A stretch of DNA of 64,000 nucleotides, from contig NZ_WMBA01000003.1 of the NCBI RefSeq assembly GCF_009707865.1, positions 1 to 64,000 of the forward strand. The letters are read 5' to 3'. Of this stretch, positions 1 through 8,500 are shown one piece after another. This stretch comes from Amycolatopsis pithecellobii (GTDB lineage Bacteria; Actinomycetota; Actinomycetes; Mycobacteriales; Pseudonocardiaceae). The position numbers and the translations under genes are program-made. The notes below the pieces were generated by a model. It had not been told where the DNA came from. It ran no database searches and worked only from the letters and a program-made list of their open reading frames with translations. Every line of letters begins with the position of its first letter. Positions within the stretch are counted from its first letter, which is position 1.

Positions 1-326
1 GATCCGTTCTCAGCGGGCGCGGTTCCGCCTTCCGGCGCAGGACCAGGGGCGGAAGCCCGTGCGCCCGCGGTGACGCTGGGGTCCGCCGGGCGGGCCTGCT
101 CCGGCGCGGGCGTGTTCCCGGCGGGCAGCGGCAGCAGAGCCGAAGACGGGATGGGTGCGCCGAGCAGTGCCGCGGTAAGCACCGCCACATACAGCCCGAC
201 CAGAGCACACGCCCCGGCGACGACCCTGCGCAACACCTTCCGCCGCCGCCCGGACGGGTCGACGAAAACCGGGTCCACCGCGGAAAACTCGACGGTGTCC
301 GCGGTGTCGAGCTCGACGCTGCCCAT
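1..326 (-). CDS. N-terminal part of a single-pass membrane protein (cut by window edge)
   Basis: An open frame runs from the ATG at 326 off the left edge, giving at least 108 residues. GGGAG lies just upstream of the ATG. The protein starts with an acidic cytoplasmic stretch, then a basic patch (RRRKVLRR, about residues 27-34), then one hydrophobic helix (about 35-57). A Pro/Ala/Gly-rich linker follows, typical of an extracytoplasmic stalk. This predicts an N-in, C-out membrane anchor. The functional domain is outside the window, so no family can be assigned. It is divergent from nothing and reads away from the TetR gene at 420-1031. Confidence 0.7.
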   Translation of the reverse strand, partial: MGSVELDTADTVEFSAVDPVFVDPSGRRRKVLRRVVAGACALVGLYVAVLTAALLGAPIPSSALLPLPAGNTPAPEQARPADPSVTAGARASAPGPAPEGGTAPAENG

Positions 327-419
327 GATCACTCCCGGATTCCAGGGAGTCAGCCTAAGCGACCCGAAGTCGATCACAGAAGCAGTACCCGGACAGGAAA
401 AGCACTTCACCGGTGCCAT

Positions 420-1031
420 TTATGGGATTTTCCGGCGGCGCGCGCCGCCGCCCGCGGCCGTGACCAGCGCCTGGGCCGCCCATTGCTGGACGCGGAGGAT
501 CTCCGCGGAGTCGAGTCCGCAGATGTCGCGCAGTACGATCGTCGACTCGATGCCGATGACGACGGTGAGGGCGTGGGTCAACCGGTCGAGTTCGTCCTGA
601 TCCAGCGTCCCCTGCAGTGGGGTCAGCGCGCGTTCGACGTACTCCAGGCGCCGGCTCGGCCGCGGCGGCACCCCTGGCTCGATCGCGTCGCGGTCGATGG
701 TGAAGCGGATCATCTGCCGTAACAGCATCTCGTTGTCCAAGGTCATCTGGGACAGGGCGTCGACGAGGCGGGCGACGCGGTCGGACACCGGCTCGTCGAT
801 CGGGCCCGCCTCGATGGACAGTTCCATGTTCTGCCGGGTGGCCTCCAGCGCGGCCTCCACGGATAGCTGTTCCGCGCTGGGGAAGTACCGGTAGGCGGTG
901 CGCCGGGAGATGTCGGCGGCGTCGGCGACCTCGGCGACCGACGGGCGGCGCCCCTCGGCGATCAGCCGGCCGGCCGCCTCGACGAGTGCCTTGCGCGTCC
1001 GGCGCTTCTGACTGTCCCGACCCATCGCCAT
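420..1031 (-). CDS. TetR/AcrR-family transcriptional regulator
   Basis: This 203-residue protein has an N-terminal helix-turn-helix at about residues 28-56 with the TetR signature ISRRTAYRYFPS. An all-helical ligand-binding C-terminal domain follows. The ATG at 1031 is preceded by GAGGTCA. It is transcribed divergently from the cupin gene at 1135 across a 103-bp gap holding an imperfect inverted repeat. Self-regulation and control of the cupin gene are therefore likely by analogy with other TetR pairs. The ligand is unknown. Confidence 0.88.
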   Translation of the reverse strand: MAMGRDSQKRRTRKALVEAAGRLIAEGRRPSVAEVADAADISRRTAYRYFPSAEQLSVEAALEATRQNMELSIEAGPIDEPVSDRVARLVDALSQMTLDNEMLLRQMIRFTIDRDAIEPGVPPRPSRRLEYVERALTPLQGTLDQDELDRLTHALTVVIGIESTIVLRDICGLDSAEILRVQQWAAQALVTAAGGGARRRKIP

Positions 1032-1055
1032 TGACCTCGTTCCCGTTTCGGCTTA

Positions 1056-1081
1056 ATGTCACTCGTGTGCCACGAAGACAT
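1056..1081. promoter_or_regulatory. Imperfect inverted repeat between TetR gene and cupin gene
   Basis: A 26-bp stretch has outer arms ATGTC and GACAT and inner arms CGTG and CACG, with one base of asymmetry between the halves. It lies in the gap between divergent genes, where a TetR operator is expected. Assignment as the operator of the 420-1031 regulator is inference from position and symmetry only. Confidence 0.4.
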
Positions 1082-1134
1082 ATCACTGACAGGATAGCAG
1101 TGGCGTGTCACCAACGAGCTGGAAAGGAACGCCG

Positions 1135-1578
1135 ATGACCGAGCAGCACATGCGGCCCGCGCAGCCACTCGTGATGGGCCCCGACGAGGGCCGGGAGCTT
1201 CCCATGATCGGACGGGTGGCGGTGAGTGGTGCCCAGACCGGCGGCGCCTTCGAGCTGATCGACTTTCGGGGGAACGTCGCTTGCCCGCCTCCGCACATCC
1301 ACCGCGAGCGCGAGGAGTGCATCCAGGTGCTCGAGGGTCTGTTCACCTTCACGATCGGCACGGAGGAGGTCGAGGTGGCGCCCGGAAGCTGGGTGTACGT
1401 CCCGCGCGGTACCCGGCACGGCTTCACCGCGAGCGCCGACGCCCGCGCGCTGATCCTGGTCACGCCCGCCGGGCTGGAGGGCTTCTTCGCCGAACTCGGC
1501 GGCGGCCTCGCGGCCGGAACACCGACCCAAGAGCTGCGGGCCGCCCTCAAAGGCCGCTTCGACTCCGTTCCGGCTTGA
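1135..1578 (+). CDS. Cupin-domain protein
   Basis: This 147-residue single-domain cupin has motif 1 (HIH at 54-56, Glu 60/61, Gly 68) and motif 2 (PGSW, then PRGTRHGF with His 95). These can supply a complete metal-binding set. The ATG at 1135 was chosen because GGAAAGGA lies eight bases upstream; a longer in-frame start has no such site. Small cupins of this kind include dioxygenases, isomerases and ligand-binding proteins, so the reaction cannot be told. It converges on the amidohydrolase gene with a five-base gap and faces the TetR gene upstream. Confidence 0.85.
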   Translation: MTEQHMRPAQPLVMGPDEGRELPMIGRVAVSGAQTGGAFELIDFRGNVACPPPHIHREREECIQVLEGLFTFTIGTEEVEVAPGSWVYVPRGTRHGFTASADARALILVTPAGLEGFFAELGGGLAAGTPTQELRAALKGRFDSVPA

Positions 1579-1583
1579 GACCG

Positions 1584-2975
1584 TCAGTCTGTGAAGTCGA
1601 TTGCGTCGAGTGGCCAGCCGGCGCGTTCGAGCAGGCGCGACTGGGAAGCCAGCACGCGATCTTTGAGCGCCGGGAAGTCGAGGTTCAGGCTTCCCTGCCA
1701 CTTGACGAATCGACCACCGATCATGACGTCGCGGATCGCGCCGGCGTGGGCGGCCTGGACCACGGTGGCGTAGGCATTGTTGATCGGCGACAGGAGCGGG
1801 CTGTTCGTGTCGACGATGACGAGATCGGCGGCTTTTCCGGGGCTCAGCGAGCCCGTGACGTCGCCGAGGCCGCAATTGTCGGCGCCTCGGATGGTGGCTG
1901 CGGCAAGGGTTTCGCGAAGCGTGATTTCCGGGGTGACGCCTTCCCGGTGCCGCTGGGCCCGGCACTGGTTGTACAGGGTGTGCATCTCGGCGAACATGTC
2001 GACCGCGTAGGTAGCCGGGTTGTCATTGCTCAGGCCGGGGTGGACGCCCAGTTCGGTCCACTCCGGATACGGCACGTATCCCCGCCTGAACTGGGTCTCG
2101 ATCCGCGGGCAGACGTTGACGCGTGTGCCGCCGTCGCGCATGAGTTTTCTTTGATCTGCAGACAGGAAACAGGCGTGATTCAGTGTCTCCCGTCCATCGA
2201 ATTCGCCACTCGAATAGAGCTCCGCAAGCGGCTGGGTTTCCAGGCCGCTGTCGAAGGTGACCCACAGGTCGAGTTCACGACGAACCGCCAGGATCTCGCG
2301 AATCTCGTCAAGAGTGTCGCGGCCGAGCGCGTACATCCGCATGGTCGTGAGCTGGTCGTCCGACGAGAAGTAGTCCGCTCGCAACTTCCGTGCGTTCGCA
2401 AGGAAATTGCGGTCGTAGTCCCCGACCCTGGGGCGTCCGTACGCATGCACGCCCCGGATGCCGGAGTCGGCGAGAGCCTGGATCGAGGCGATCGAATGAT
2501 CGATGTTCCGCGTGTTGTGCATGTTGTCGCACACCGTCGTGATGCCACCGTTGATCGCGGTGAGCATTGTGAACAGGGTCCCGATATAGGTGTCTTCGGG
2601 CTCGTAGAGCGGGGCGAATCGGTGATGCAGGACGTTGAAGTAGCTGCGGGTCAGGTGCGAGCGCTCATCGGCGTAGGCCAGGCCCGAGTCCTCTTCCGTG
2701 GTGGTCGTGTTGTGGGGAATCAATCGCGCGAGTGCGCCCTCCCACGAGTGAATGTGCGGGTCACAGAAGCCGGGAAAGATGATGGTGTCGCCGGCGTCCA
2801 CCACACGGGCGTCAGCGTGAATCGACGGGGCGATTTCGGTGATGACGCCGTTCTCGACGAGGATATCCGCGTTCGGGAAATCGCCGACGGACGAATCCAT
2901 CGAGAGGACGCATCCGCCCCGGATGAGGATCCGATCGTCGCTCGGTACCTGTGCGGAAGGGTCTGGAATGGTCAT
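1584..2975 (-). CDS. Amidohydrolase-superfamily protein (Atz/Trz or cytosine-deaminase-like)
   Basis: A 463-residue protein with the small N-terminal beta-sandwich, then a TIM barrel starting at FPGFCDPHIH (His 74 and His 76), and the returning C-terminal sandwich (SPGKAADLVIVD). The strand-6 His is visible in LNHACFLS and the strand-8 Asp in GLSNDNP. The strand-5 His normally seen as HxxE is absent; that place reads VTFDSGLE. The enzyme may thus use fewer metal ligands or act atypically. It is the last gene of an overlapping operon, with its ATG overlapping the stop of the crotonase gene by four bases. Hydrolysis or deamination of a small C-N compound is the family role; the substrate is unknown. 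Confidence 0.85.
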   Translation of the reverse strand: MTIPDPSAQVPSDDRILIRGGCVLSMDSSVGDFPNADILVENGVITEIAPSIHADARVVDAGDTIIFPGFCDPHIHSWEGALARLIPHNTTTTEEDSGLAYADERSHLTRSYFNVLHHRFAPLYEPEDTYIGTLFTMLTAINGGITTVCDNMHNTRNIDHSIASIQALADSGIRGVHAYGRPRVGDYDRNFLANARKLRADYFSSDDQLTTMRMYALGRDTLDEIREILAVRRELDLWVTFDSGLETQPLAELYSSGEFDGRETLNHACFLSADQRKLMRDGGTRVNVCPRIETQFRRGYVPYPEWTELGVHPGLSNDNPATYAVDMFAEMHTLYNQCRAQRHREGVTPEITLRETLAAATIRGADNCGLGDVTGSLSPGKAADLVIVDTNSPLLSPINNAYATVVQAAHAGAIRDVMIGGRFVKWQGSLNLDFPALKDRVLASQSRLLERAGWPLDAIDFTD

Positions 2976-3745
2976 CGCAATTCACTTTCCTGTGCGCTGA
3001 TGGCGGCCAGTGCCTCGAGGTTCAGTCCATATTCGAGGACGTCGAGCAGTTGGATCTTCAGCAGCTGGGTGACCGCCAGGCGGGTGTTTTTCAGTACGAC
3101 GTCACGGTGCTTGGCCAGCTCGCGGGCGACCGCCCACGCACGTTCGAGCACCTGGTCTTGTGGTAGCACCTCGGCGACGAGCCCCAAGGCGTGTGCTTCA
3201 TGGGCGTGGATTTCGCGACCGGTGTAGAGAAAATGGCGACCGCGGTTGAGGCCGAGCAGCAGGGGCATGATCACGTGCATGCCGTCGCCGGGGACGACGT
3301 CGTTGACGAAGTGGGCCGAGTCCTGGAACAGCGCGGTTTCGGAGGCGAGCACGATGTCGGACAGCAGCGGGATCTCGGCGTGACGACGTGCCGGCCCGTT
3401 GACCGCCGCGACGATCGGGACCTCGATGTCGAGCAGGTTCATCAGCAAGTCCTTGCCACCGCTGCGAAACTCGTCCCACTCGTCGAAGGTGCGCTTACCG
3501 AGATGGTTGCTTCCCACGGTGGAGGCCTCGGGACCGGAAAAATCCGGACCGCATCCGGTCAGGATCACGACCCGGTTGTCGCGGTCCTTGGCGATCGCAT
3601 GGAACAGCCGCTCGTACTCGCGATGCGCCGCCGTCTTCCACTGAAGTGGTCCGCCGTCGGTATGCAGGGTGACTTCGATAATGCCGTCCTCGCGGCGCAA
3701 CTTTGCCCGGGAGAACGCGGAGAAGTAGTCAGGGTTGGTCGACAT
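2972..3745 (-). CDS. Enoyl-CoA hydratase/isomerase (crotonase) family protein
   Basis: This 257-residue protein has the crotonase fold, including RDNRVVILTGCGPDFSGPEA and AAVNGPARRHAEIPLLSD. The usual glycine-rich oxyanion loop (ALGGG) is replaced by GPARRHAE, and the second acidic region is modified, so a plain hydratase reaction is not assured. Hydrolase and C-C cleaving crotonases also fit. The ATG at 3745 was chosen over longer starts because GGGAG lies just before it. It overlaps the upstream MBL gene by 17 bases and the downstream amidohydrolase by four, so the set is almost certainly co-translated. Confidence 0.85.
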   Translation of the reverse strand: MSTNPDYFSAFSRAKLRREDGIIEVTLHTDGGPLQWKTAAHREYERLFHAIAKDRDNRVVILTGCGPDFSGPEASTVGSNHLGKRTFDEWDEFRSGGKDLLMNLLDIEVPIVAAVNGPARRHAEIPLLSDIVLASETALFQDSAHFVNDVVPGDGMHVIMPLLLGLNRGRHFLYTGREIHAHEAHALGLVAEVLPQDQVLERAWAVARELAKHRDVVLKNTRLAVTQLLKIQLLDVLEYGLNLEALAAISAQESELR

Positions 3746-4697
3746 AGGACTCCCGTCCATGGATGAGTTTGTGGCCATAGGCCCGCGGATCGAAGCGCAG
3801 CATGTCGGCGAAGATCTCGCGGCTGTCCAACCGCTCTCCCGGCGGCGTGCCGCCGGCTTCGGCCATCGCCCGGTGCAGGTTCAGTACCACGCGCTCGGGG
3901 TGCTGCCAGGCGCCGAACTCGCCGAGGTCGAGCTCCTGTGCGGCTGCCAAGGGGGAAATACCGGCCGCATGTGCCTGTGCCGCCGCTTCGGAGAGGAACG
4001 CGAAGTACGAACGCCACTTCTTGACTTCGGACACGTCGGTGAGCTCACCGTGTCCGGGGACGATGACCTCGGGCTGCAGCGAGGCGATCAGATCCAGCGC
4101 GGCCACCGACCCGGTGACCGAGCCGTCGGTGATGATCGGGGTGGCACACTGGAAAAGGACGTCACCGGCGAAGAGCGTCCGGGACTCGGGCAGCCAGACG
4201 ATGACGTCGTTGCGAGTGTGCGCGGGGCCGACATGGATGAGGTCGAGCCGGGTCGAGCCCAGGTGTAGCCGCAGCCGGTCTTCGAACGTGATGTCGGGGG
4301 CTCGGACCTGGATGTCGCCCCAGGGGACGAAGGGATCACGCCCGATCGGGGCCAGACCGGTCGCCAGCACCTCGTCACGGCACTCGGTATGACCGATGAT
4401 CGCTGCCTCGTCGAACAGGTAGTTGCCGAAGGTGTGGTCGTTGTGATGATGAGTGTTGACGAGGTAGCGAGTGCGCGTGTTCCCGGCAAGTCGCCGGATT
4501 TCTTCTTGAAACTGCCGGGTGCGATCTTCCGTCAGCAGCGTGTCGATGACACCGACCTCGCGGCCGTCACGGACGAACCCCGCATTGCTGAGTCCCCAGC
4601 TTCCGTCCGGCTGGATCGTCGCGAAGACGCCCGCGGCGATTTCCTCCGTGTGGGACGGCGGGACGAAGCCTCGATACAGGTTCTCCGGTTCAGACAT
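3729..4697 (-). CDS. Metallo-beta-lactamase-fold hydrolase
   Basis: A 322-residue protein with the complete dinuclear metal motif HHHNDH (residues 83-88). Later ligands are visible as GPAHTRND, FAGDVLF and VPGHGE. It belongs to the glyoxalase-II-like group of soluble MBL enzymes that hydrolyse esters, thioesters or lactones. It overlaps the MFS gene upstream by eight bases and the crotonase downstream by 17. In this operon it probably opens a lactone or cleaves a thioester made during catabolism of the imported compound, but no substrate is evident. Confidence 0.88.
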   Translation of the reverse strand: MSEPENLYRGFVPPSHTEEIAAGVFATIQPDGSWGLSNAGFVRDGREVGVIDTLLTEDRTRQFQEEIRRLAGNTRTRYLVNTHHHNDHTFGNYLFDEAAIIGHTECRDEVLATGLAPIGRDPFVPWGDIQVRAPDITFEDRLRLHLGSTRLDLIHVGPAHTRNDVIVWLPESRTLFAGDVLFQCATPIITDGSVTGSVAALDLIASLQPEVIVPGHGELTDVSEVKKWRSYFAFLSEAAAQAHAAGISPLAAAQELDLGEFGAWQHPERVVLNLHRAMAEAGGTPPGERLDSREIFADMLRFDPRAYGHKLIHGRESYVDQP

Positions 4698-5976
4698 GGC
4701 GTGACTCCTCGGTGATGGCGGTCGTGCGCGGCGGCGTGGGCGCGAAGTCGGCTTCGATGTCGTCGATGGAACGCCCGCGACCCTCCTTGAAGGCCAACCC
4801 GACGACGGCGAGGATCCCGAACAGCACCGCCGCGCCGAACACGAGCGGCGAATACCCGTAGACCGGGTAGATCGCGGCGGCGATCAGGGGTGGGAAGAAC
4901 GACAGGCCGCGTCCGATCTGCAGCGCCGTCCCGACACCGAGCGAACGCACCCTGGTGGGGAACTGTTCGGAGAAGACGATCCCGAATGCGGCGGCACCAC
5001 TGGTGCCGAAGTACATGACGAAGACCGGGACGAGGCTCCAAGCGCTGGTGATCCGGGCTGTGAAGACCAGCCCGAGCAGGACACTTCCCACGGTGGCGAA
5101 GGAGGCCATCAAAGACCACGTCAGCCTGCGGCCGAGCCGATCCGCCAGCCACCCGCAGGTGATCGAGCCGATGGAGATCGACATTCCGACGACGACGGTG
5201 AACCACGCGGCCTTGCTGAAGCTGAACCCCTGGACCTTGATCAGGTAGGTCGGCAGGAATGCGGCCACGCCGTAGAACCCGAAGAACGAGATGGCGCAGG
5301 CGAACAGGCACAGCAGGAGCGGTTTGAGGAACTTCGGCGACCGCACCAGGGCCCAGTCGGTTTTCGCGACGCGGCCCTGCTTGCTTCCGTCCGTGTGTCG
5401 CGCCCACTTGTCCGACTCCGGAACCGCGAATCGGGCGATGATCGCCAGTGCGATCGGGAAGCACGAGATGGCAAAGACCCAGCGCCACCCGACCACGGGC
5501 AGCAGGTATCCGCCGACCAGTGCAGAGCCGGCCAGGCCGATCCCGGCCCCGCTGTAGAGCGCGGCGCCCCACCAGCCGCGCTTTCCGGTCGGCATCACCT
5601 CACTCACCAGCGACTGTCCGACCCCGAACTCCCCGCCGAGGCCGATCGCGGCGATGACACCGAAGGCGAGCAGGGTGTAGTAGCCGGGTGTGAACGCGCG
5701 AGCGAGGGTGAAGATGCCGAACAGGGCGATGGTGATCATGAGGACCCGCCGGCGTCCGATGCGGTCACCCAGATACCCGAAGATGACCCCGCCGACGGCG
5801 ATTCCGAGCAGCTGCATCGACAGCAGGAACGCTGTCTGACCGGGCGAGAGATGGAACTCCGCGGCGATGGGGACGACCAGGAAGGTCATCAACGAGATTT
5901 CGTAATAGTCGAAAGTCCATCCCGCGAAAGCGGTCAGCCAGGCCATGAATTGAGGTTTGGTCACCTTGTCGCTCAT
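4690..5976 (-). CDS. MFS transporter (aromatic acid/organic acid importer-like)
   Basis: This 428-residue protein has about twelve hydrophobic segments. The MFS signature between helices 2 and 3 reads GYLGDRIGRRR, and WLADRLGRR repeats it in the second half. The acidic helix-1 motif (WTFDYYEIS) resembles aromatic-acid:H+ and metabolite:H+ symporters. It is the first gene of the minus-strand operon MFS, MBL hydrolase, crotonase, amidohydrolase, so it probably imports the substrate of those enzymes. Transcription must start in the 108-bp gap 5977-6084, where I see no convincing operator. Confidence 0.88.
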   Translation of the reverse strand: MSDKVTKPQFMAWLTAFAGWTFDYYEISLMTFLVVPIAAEFHLSPGQTAFLLSMQLLGIAVGGVIFGYLGDRIGRRRVLMITIALFGIFTLARAFTPGYYTLLAFGVIAAIGLGGEFGVGQSLVSEVMPTGKRGWWGAALYSGAGIGLAGSALVGGYLLPVVGWRWVFAISCFPIALAIIARFAVPESDKWARHTDGSKQGRVAKTDWALVRSPKFLKPLLLCLFACAISFFGFYGVAAFLPTYLIKVQGFSFSKAAWFTVVVGMSISIGSITCGWLADRLGRRLTWSLMASFATVGSVLLGLVFTARITSAWSLVPVFVMYFGTSGAAAFGIVFSEQFPTRVRSLGVGTALQIGRGLSFFPPLIAAAIYPVYGYSPLVFGAAVLFGILAVVGLAFKEGRGRSIDDIEADFAPTPPRTTAITEESRHV

Positions 5977-6084
5977 CGTGTCGGTCTCCCTTGACGGACG
6001 GGTGAGAAAGCAATGTGGGCAGGGTTGAACTGACGCGCGACCGCGGGGGACGTGCGGAGCGTTTGAGGTCCGGAGGGCGTCGAA

Positions 6085-6909
6085 TCAGCCTGCCGGAGCA
6101 CAGCCCTCGGCAAGCTCGGTGAGCGCTTGCGCGCCGGGCGTATCGGGGAGCGGCGTATAGACATAAATGCGCTGTCCCGGGGCGCCCGAAATCGACAATG
6201 CCTCGAATTTGACGCGCAGCTCCCCGGCCACGGGGTGGCGAAACACCTTCTCGTCTTCGACGCGGGGACGGACTTCGTGCTCAGCCCACAAGCCGGCGAA
6301 GCATTTCGACTCCAAGCTCAGCTCGCCGATCACCTCCGCGATGCGCGGCTCACGCGGGAACTGAGTCGAGGCGGCGCGCAGGCTGGCAACCGAGGTTCGC
6401 GCGACCGTCTCCCAGTCGGTATAGAAATCGCGGGCCGCGGAATCGAGGAAAACCATCATGGCCAGGTTGTCGACCCGGGCGAACGGACTGTAGAGCGCGG
6501 CCGCGAGGCGGTTGATCGCCAATACATCGGAGGCCGGGCCGACCACCGACGCCGGAACGCGCAGGGAATGCTCAATCAGCAGACGAACCCCGTCGCTGAC
6601 TTCCCGTGGGCTGCAGGTCCGCGCGAAATGCGTGGCCGGCATGACGATTTCGAACAGGTGCCGGGACGCGTGGTCGTCGAGCTGGAGCGCACGTGCCAAC
6701 GACACCAGGACCTGGTGGGAAGGGTGCCGCTCACGCCCCTGCTCCAGCCGCCGGTAGTAGTCGGCGCTGACCCCCGCCAACTCCGCGACCTCCTCCCTGC
6801 GGAGCCCGGCCACCCGCCGGTCACCACCTGGATCCAGGCCGGCCTCCTCCGGGGCCAGCGAGCGCCGCCGAGCCCGGAGGAAATCCGCCAGATCGTTGTC
6901 GTGTACCAC
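6085..6909 (-). CDS. XRE/MmyB-like helix-turn-helix regulator
   Basis: The N-terminus has an XRE-type HTH (VAGLRREEVAELAGVSADYYRRLEQGR). A C-terminal MmyB-like ligand-binding domain (LLEHS-type helix, LAAALYSPFAR, FVAD-like core) follows. Such proteins bind a small hydrophobic ligand and often regulate a neighbouring oxidoreductase. I prefer the GTG at 6909, which gives 274 residues and starts close to the conserved FLRARRRSL as in relatives. The in-frame ATG at 6984 has a poor ribosome site, and a hairpin-like inverted repeat (6949-6978) lies between the two. It may end the operon that contains the quinone-oxidoreductase-like gene. Confidence 0.85.
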   Translation of the reverse strand: MVHDNDLADFLRARRRSLAPEEAGLDPGGDRRVAGLRREEVAELAGVSADYYRRLEQGRERHPSHQVLVSLARALQLDDHASRHLFEIVMPATHFARTCSPREVSDGVRLLIEHSLRVPASVVGPASDVLAINRLAAALYSPFARVDNLAMMVFLDSAARDFYTDWETVARTSVASLRAASTQFPREPRIAEVIGELSLESKCFAGLWAEHEVRPRVEDEKVFRHPVAGELRVKFEALSISGAPGQRIYVYTPLPDTPGAQALTELAEGCAPAG

Positions 6910-6948
6910 GCCGGTAAGGCTACTTTCCCTTTCGACCGCATTGGAGGG

Positions 6949-6978
6949 GTGAGCCGCACCCTCCCTTTGGCGGCTCAC
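6949..6978. promoter_or_regulatory. Inverted repeat upstream of the MmyB-like regulator
   Basis: Perfect 8-bp arms GTGAGCCG and CGGCTCAC are separated by 14 bases. The element sits 40 bases before the preferred GTG start at 6909. It could be an operator or a weak terminator in the 125-bp gap after the oxidoreductase gene. If the longer ATG start at 6984 were real, it would lie inside the coding region. Confidence 0.4.
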
Positions 6979-7034
6979 GCCCATTCCAATTCGTGCAATT
7001 CGTTCTTGCGGATCTCGCCGGTGGAGATCTTGCC

Positions 7035-7985
7035 TCAGCCGATTCGAAGAACGATCTTGCCCCGGTTGTTGCCCGCGTCGATTGCGGCGTGGGCCTTGGC
7101 GGCATCCGCCAGCGTGTATTCGCCGGTGATCCGCGGGCGGACGCGGCCGGCGGTGACATGCTCGTTCAACCGGGCCAGGCGATCCGGGGTGGCCTCCAGG
7201 AACCGGTACAGCAGGGCCTGGTCACGCTCGCCGAACACCGTGCTTCTCGCCGGGTGCACGCATGAGGCGATCCGCCCGCCCTGGCGCACGATGCCGGCCA
7301 GCGACTCCTGGGCCGCTCCGCCGACCGGGTCGACGGCGGAATCCACGCCGTCCGGGGCGAGCTTGCCGATCACGGCCGGCAGGTCGTCCCTCCCATAGTC
7401 GACCACCTCGTGTGCTCCCAGCTCGCGCACGAAGTCGTGATTGGACGAACGCGCGACGCCGATGACGCGGGCACCCGCCGCGACAGCGAGCTGGACAGCG
7501 AAGTGACCGACCCCGCCTGCCGCGCCGAGGACCACGACGGTGTCACCCGGACCGACCCCGAGCAGCTCGTCGACCAGGACCAAAGCCGTCGTGCCGGCAC
7601 ACGCGACGGCCGCCGCATCGCGCAGTGAAACACCGTCCGGGACCGGGATCAGGTTCCGCGAGCGCACCGGTGCGAATTCCGCATACGTCCCGTCGCCCAC
7701 GTAATCGTGCATGAAGAAGCCGTACACGGCTTGCCCCAGCTCGAACGGGGAGCCGGAGATGCCGATCTCCTCGACAGTCCCTGCTCCCTCGAGCCCGAGC
7801 ACGAGGGGGAAGATGTGCCGGCCCCGCGGCACGAACTGCCCCTGCCGGATCCGCGAGTCGCCGGGATTGACCCCGGCGTACGCGAGCCGGACGAGAACAT
7901 TGTTGGGGCCGAGTGGAGGCCGATCCAACTCGCGCACACGAAGTTGCTCGGGACCACCGAAATCGTCGCAGGCGACAGCTCGCAT
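7035..7985 (-). CDS. NADPH:quinone-oxidoreductase-like MDR protein
   Basis: This 316-residue zinc-independent medium-chain dehydrogenase/reductase has a GroES-like N-terminus (LGLEGAGTVEEIG). Its Rossmann motif is VLGAAGGVGHFAVQLA at about residue 150. No structural zinc cysteine cluster is present, which places it with quinone oxidoreductases and enoyl reductases. It follows the PNPOx-like gene after 34 bases in the P450 operon. It may reduce an activated double bond of an intermediate made by the P450 pathway; this is inference. Confidence 0.88.
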   Translation of the reverse strand: MRAVACDDFGGPEQLRVRELDRPPLGPNNVLVRLAYAGVNPGDSRIRQGQFVPRGRHIFPLVLGLEGAGTVEEIGISGSPFELGQAVYGFFMHDYVGDGTYAEFAPVRSRNLIPVPDGVSLRDAAAVACAGTTALVLVDELLGVGPGDTVVVLGAAGGVGHFAVQLAVAAGARVIGVARSSNHDFVRELGAHEVVDYGRDDLPAVIGKLAPDGVDSAVDPVGGAAQESLAGIVRQGGRIASCVHPARSTVFGERDQALLYRFLEATPDRLARLNEHVTAGRVRPRITGEYTLADAAKAHAAIDAGNNRGKIVLRIG

Positions 7986-8019
7986 CGATACCTCTTTTCG
8001 TGGTGCCGGTCCGCCGGGA

Positions 8020-8463
8020 TCAGGAAGGTTCCCCGCTCACCACATCGCTGTAGTCGGCGGTGTTCCAGCGTTCCGGGCGCATGGTGATGACGATGTTGGC
8101 GCTTTGCCGCGGGGTGGCCTTGAGATACGCGATCGCGGCTTCCTCCGGCAGGTAGTTCCGCGCCATCGCCAGCCGTTCCTCTTCGGTGATCGGGTGCATG
8201 CCGGTGACCGGGCCCTCGACGGTCACGTACCGGATGGTGGCCCGGTCCTGCACGCACAGCGCGAACCGGCCGGCGGCTTCGATCAGCTTGAACTTACGAG
8301 TGTTCGGCGAGGTTTCCACGGTGACCTCGCCACCGGGGGTGTAGCGGTGCCAGATCGGGGTGGTGAGCGGGGCGCGGCCGGGTTCGGCGGCCACGCTCAG
8401 CACACCGATGAGGGGTGACGCGAGCAGGGCCTCGCGCTCGGCGGGCGGGATCTTGCTGACCAT
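8020..8463 (-). CDS. Pyridoxamine-5'-phosphate-oxidase-family flavin-binding protein
   Basis: A 147-residue split-barrel protein with the family core APLTTPIWHRYTPGGEVTV followed by RKFKLIEAAGRFALCVQD and RYVTVEGPV. Such proteins bind FMN, F420 or heme. The ATG at 8463 was chosen because AAGGAG lies seven bases upstream; longer in-frame starts run into the reductase gene. It lies 37 bases after the ferredoxin-reductase-like gene. A flavin- or F420-dependent reductase role is possible but unproven. Confidence 0.82.
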   Translation of the reverse strand: MVSKIPPAEREALLASPLIGVLSVAAEPGRAPLTTPIWHRYTPGGEVTVETSPNTRKFKLIEAAGRFALCVQDRATIRYVTVEGPVTGMHPITEEERLAMARNYLPEEAAIAYLKATPRQSANIVITMRPERWNTADYSDVVSGEPS

Positions 8464-8500
8464 GACGGGCTCCTTCATTCGTTGTGCGGACAAGGGATTC

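Noticed and set aside
1281-3227. Long open frame of 648 codons on the plus strand
   Set aside because: It is antisense to the cupin end, amidohydrolase and crotonase genes, has no family motif and is Arg/Val/Gly-rich as expected for high-GC shadow frames.
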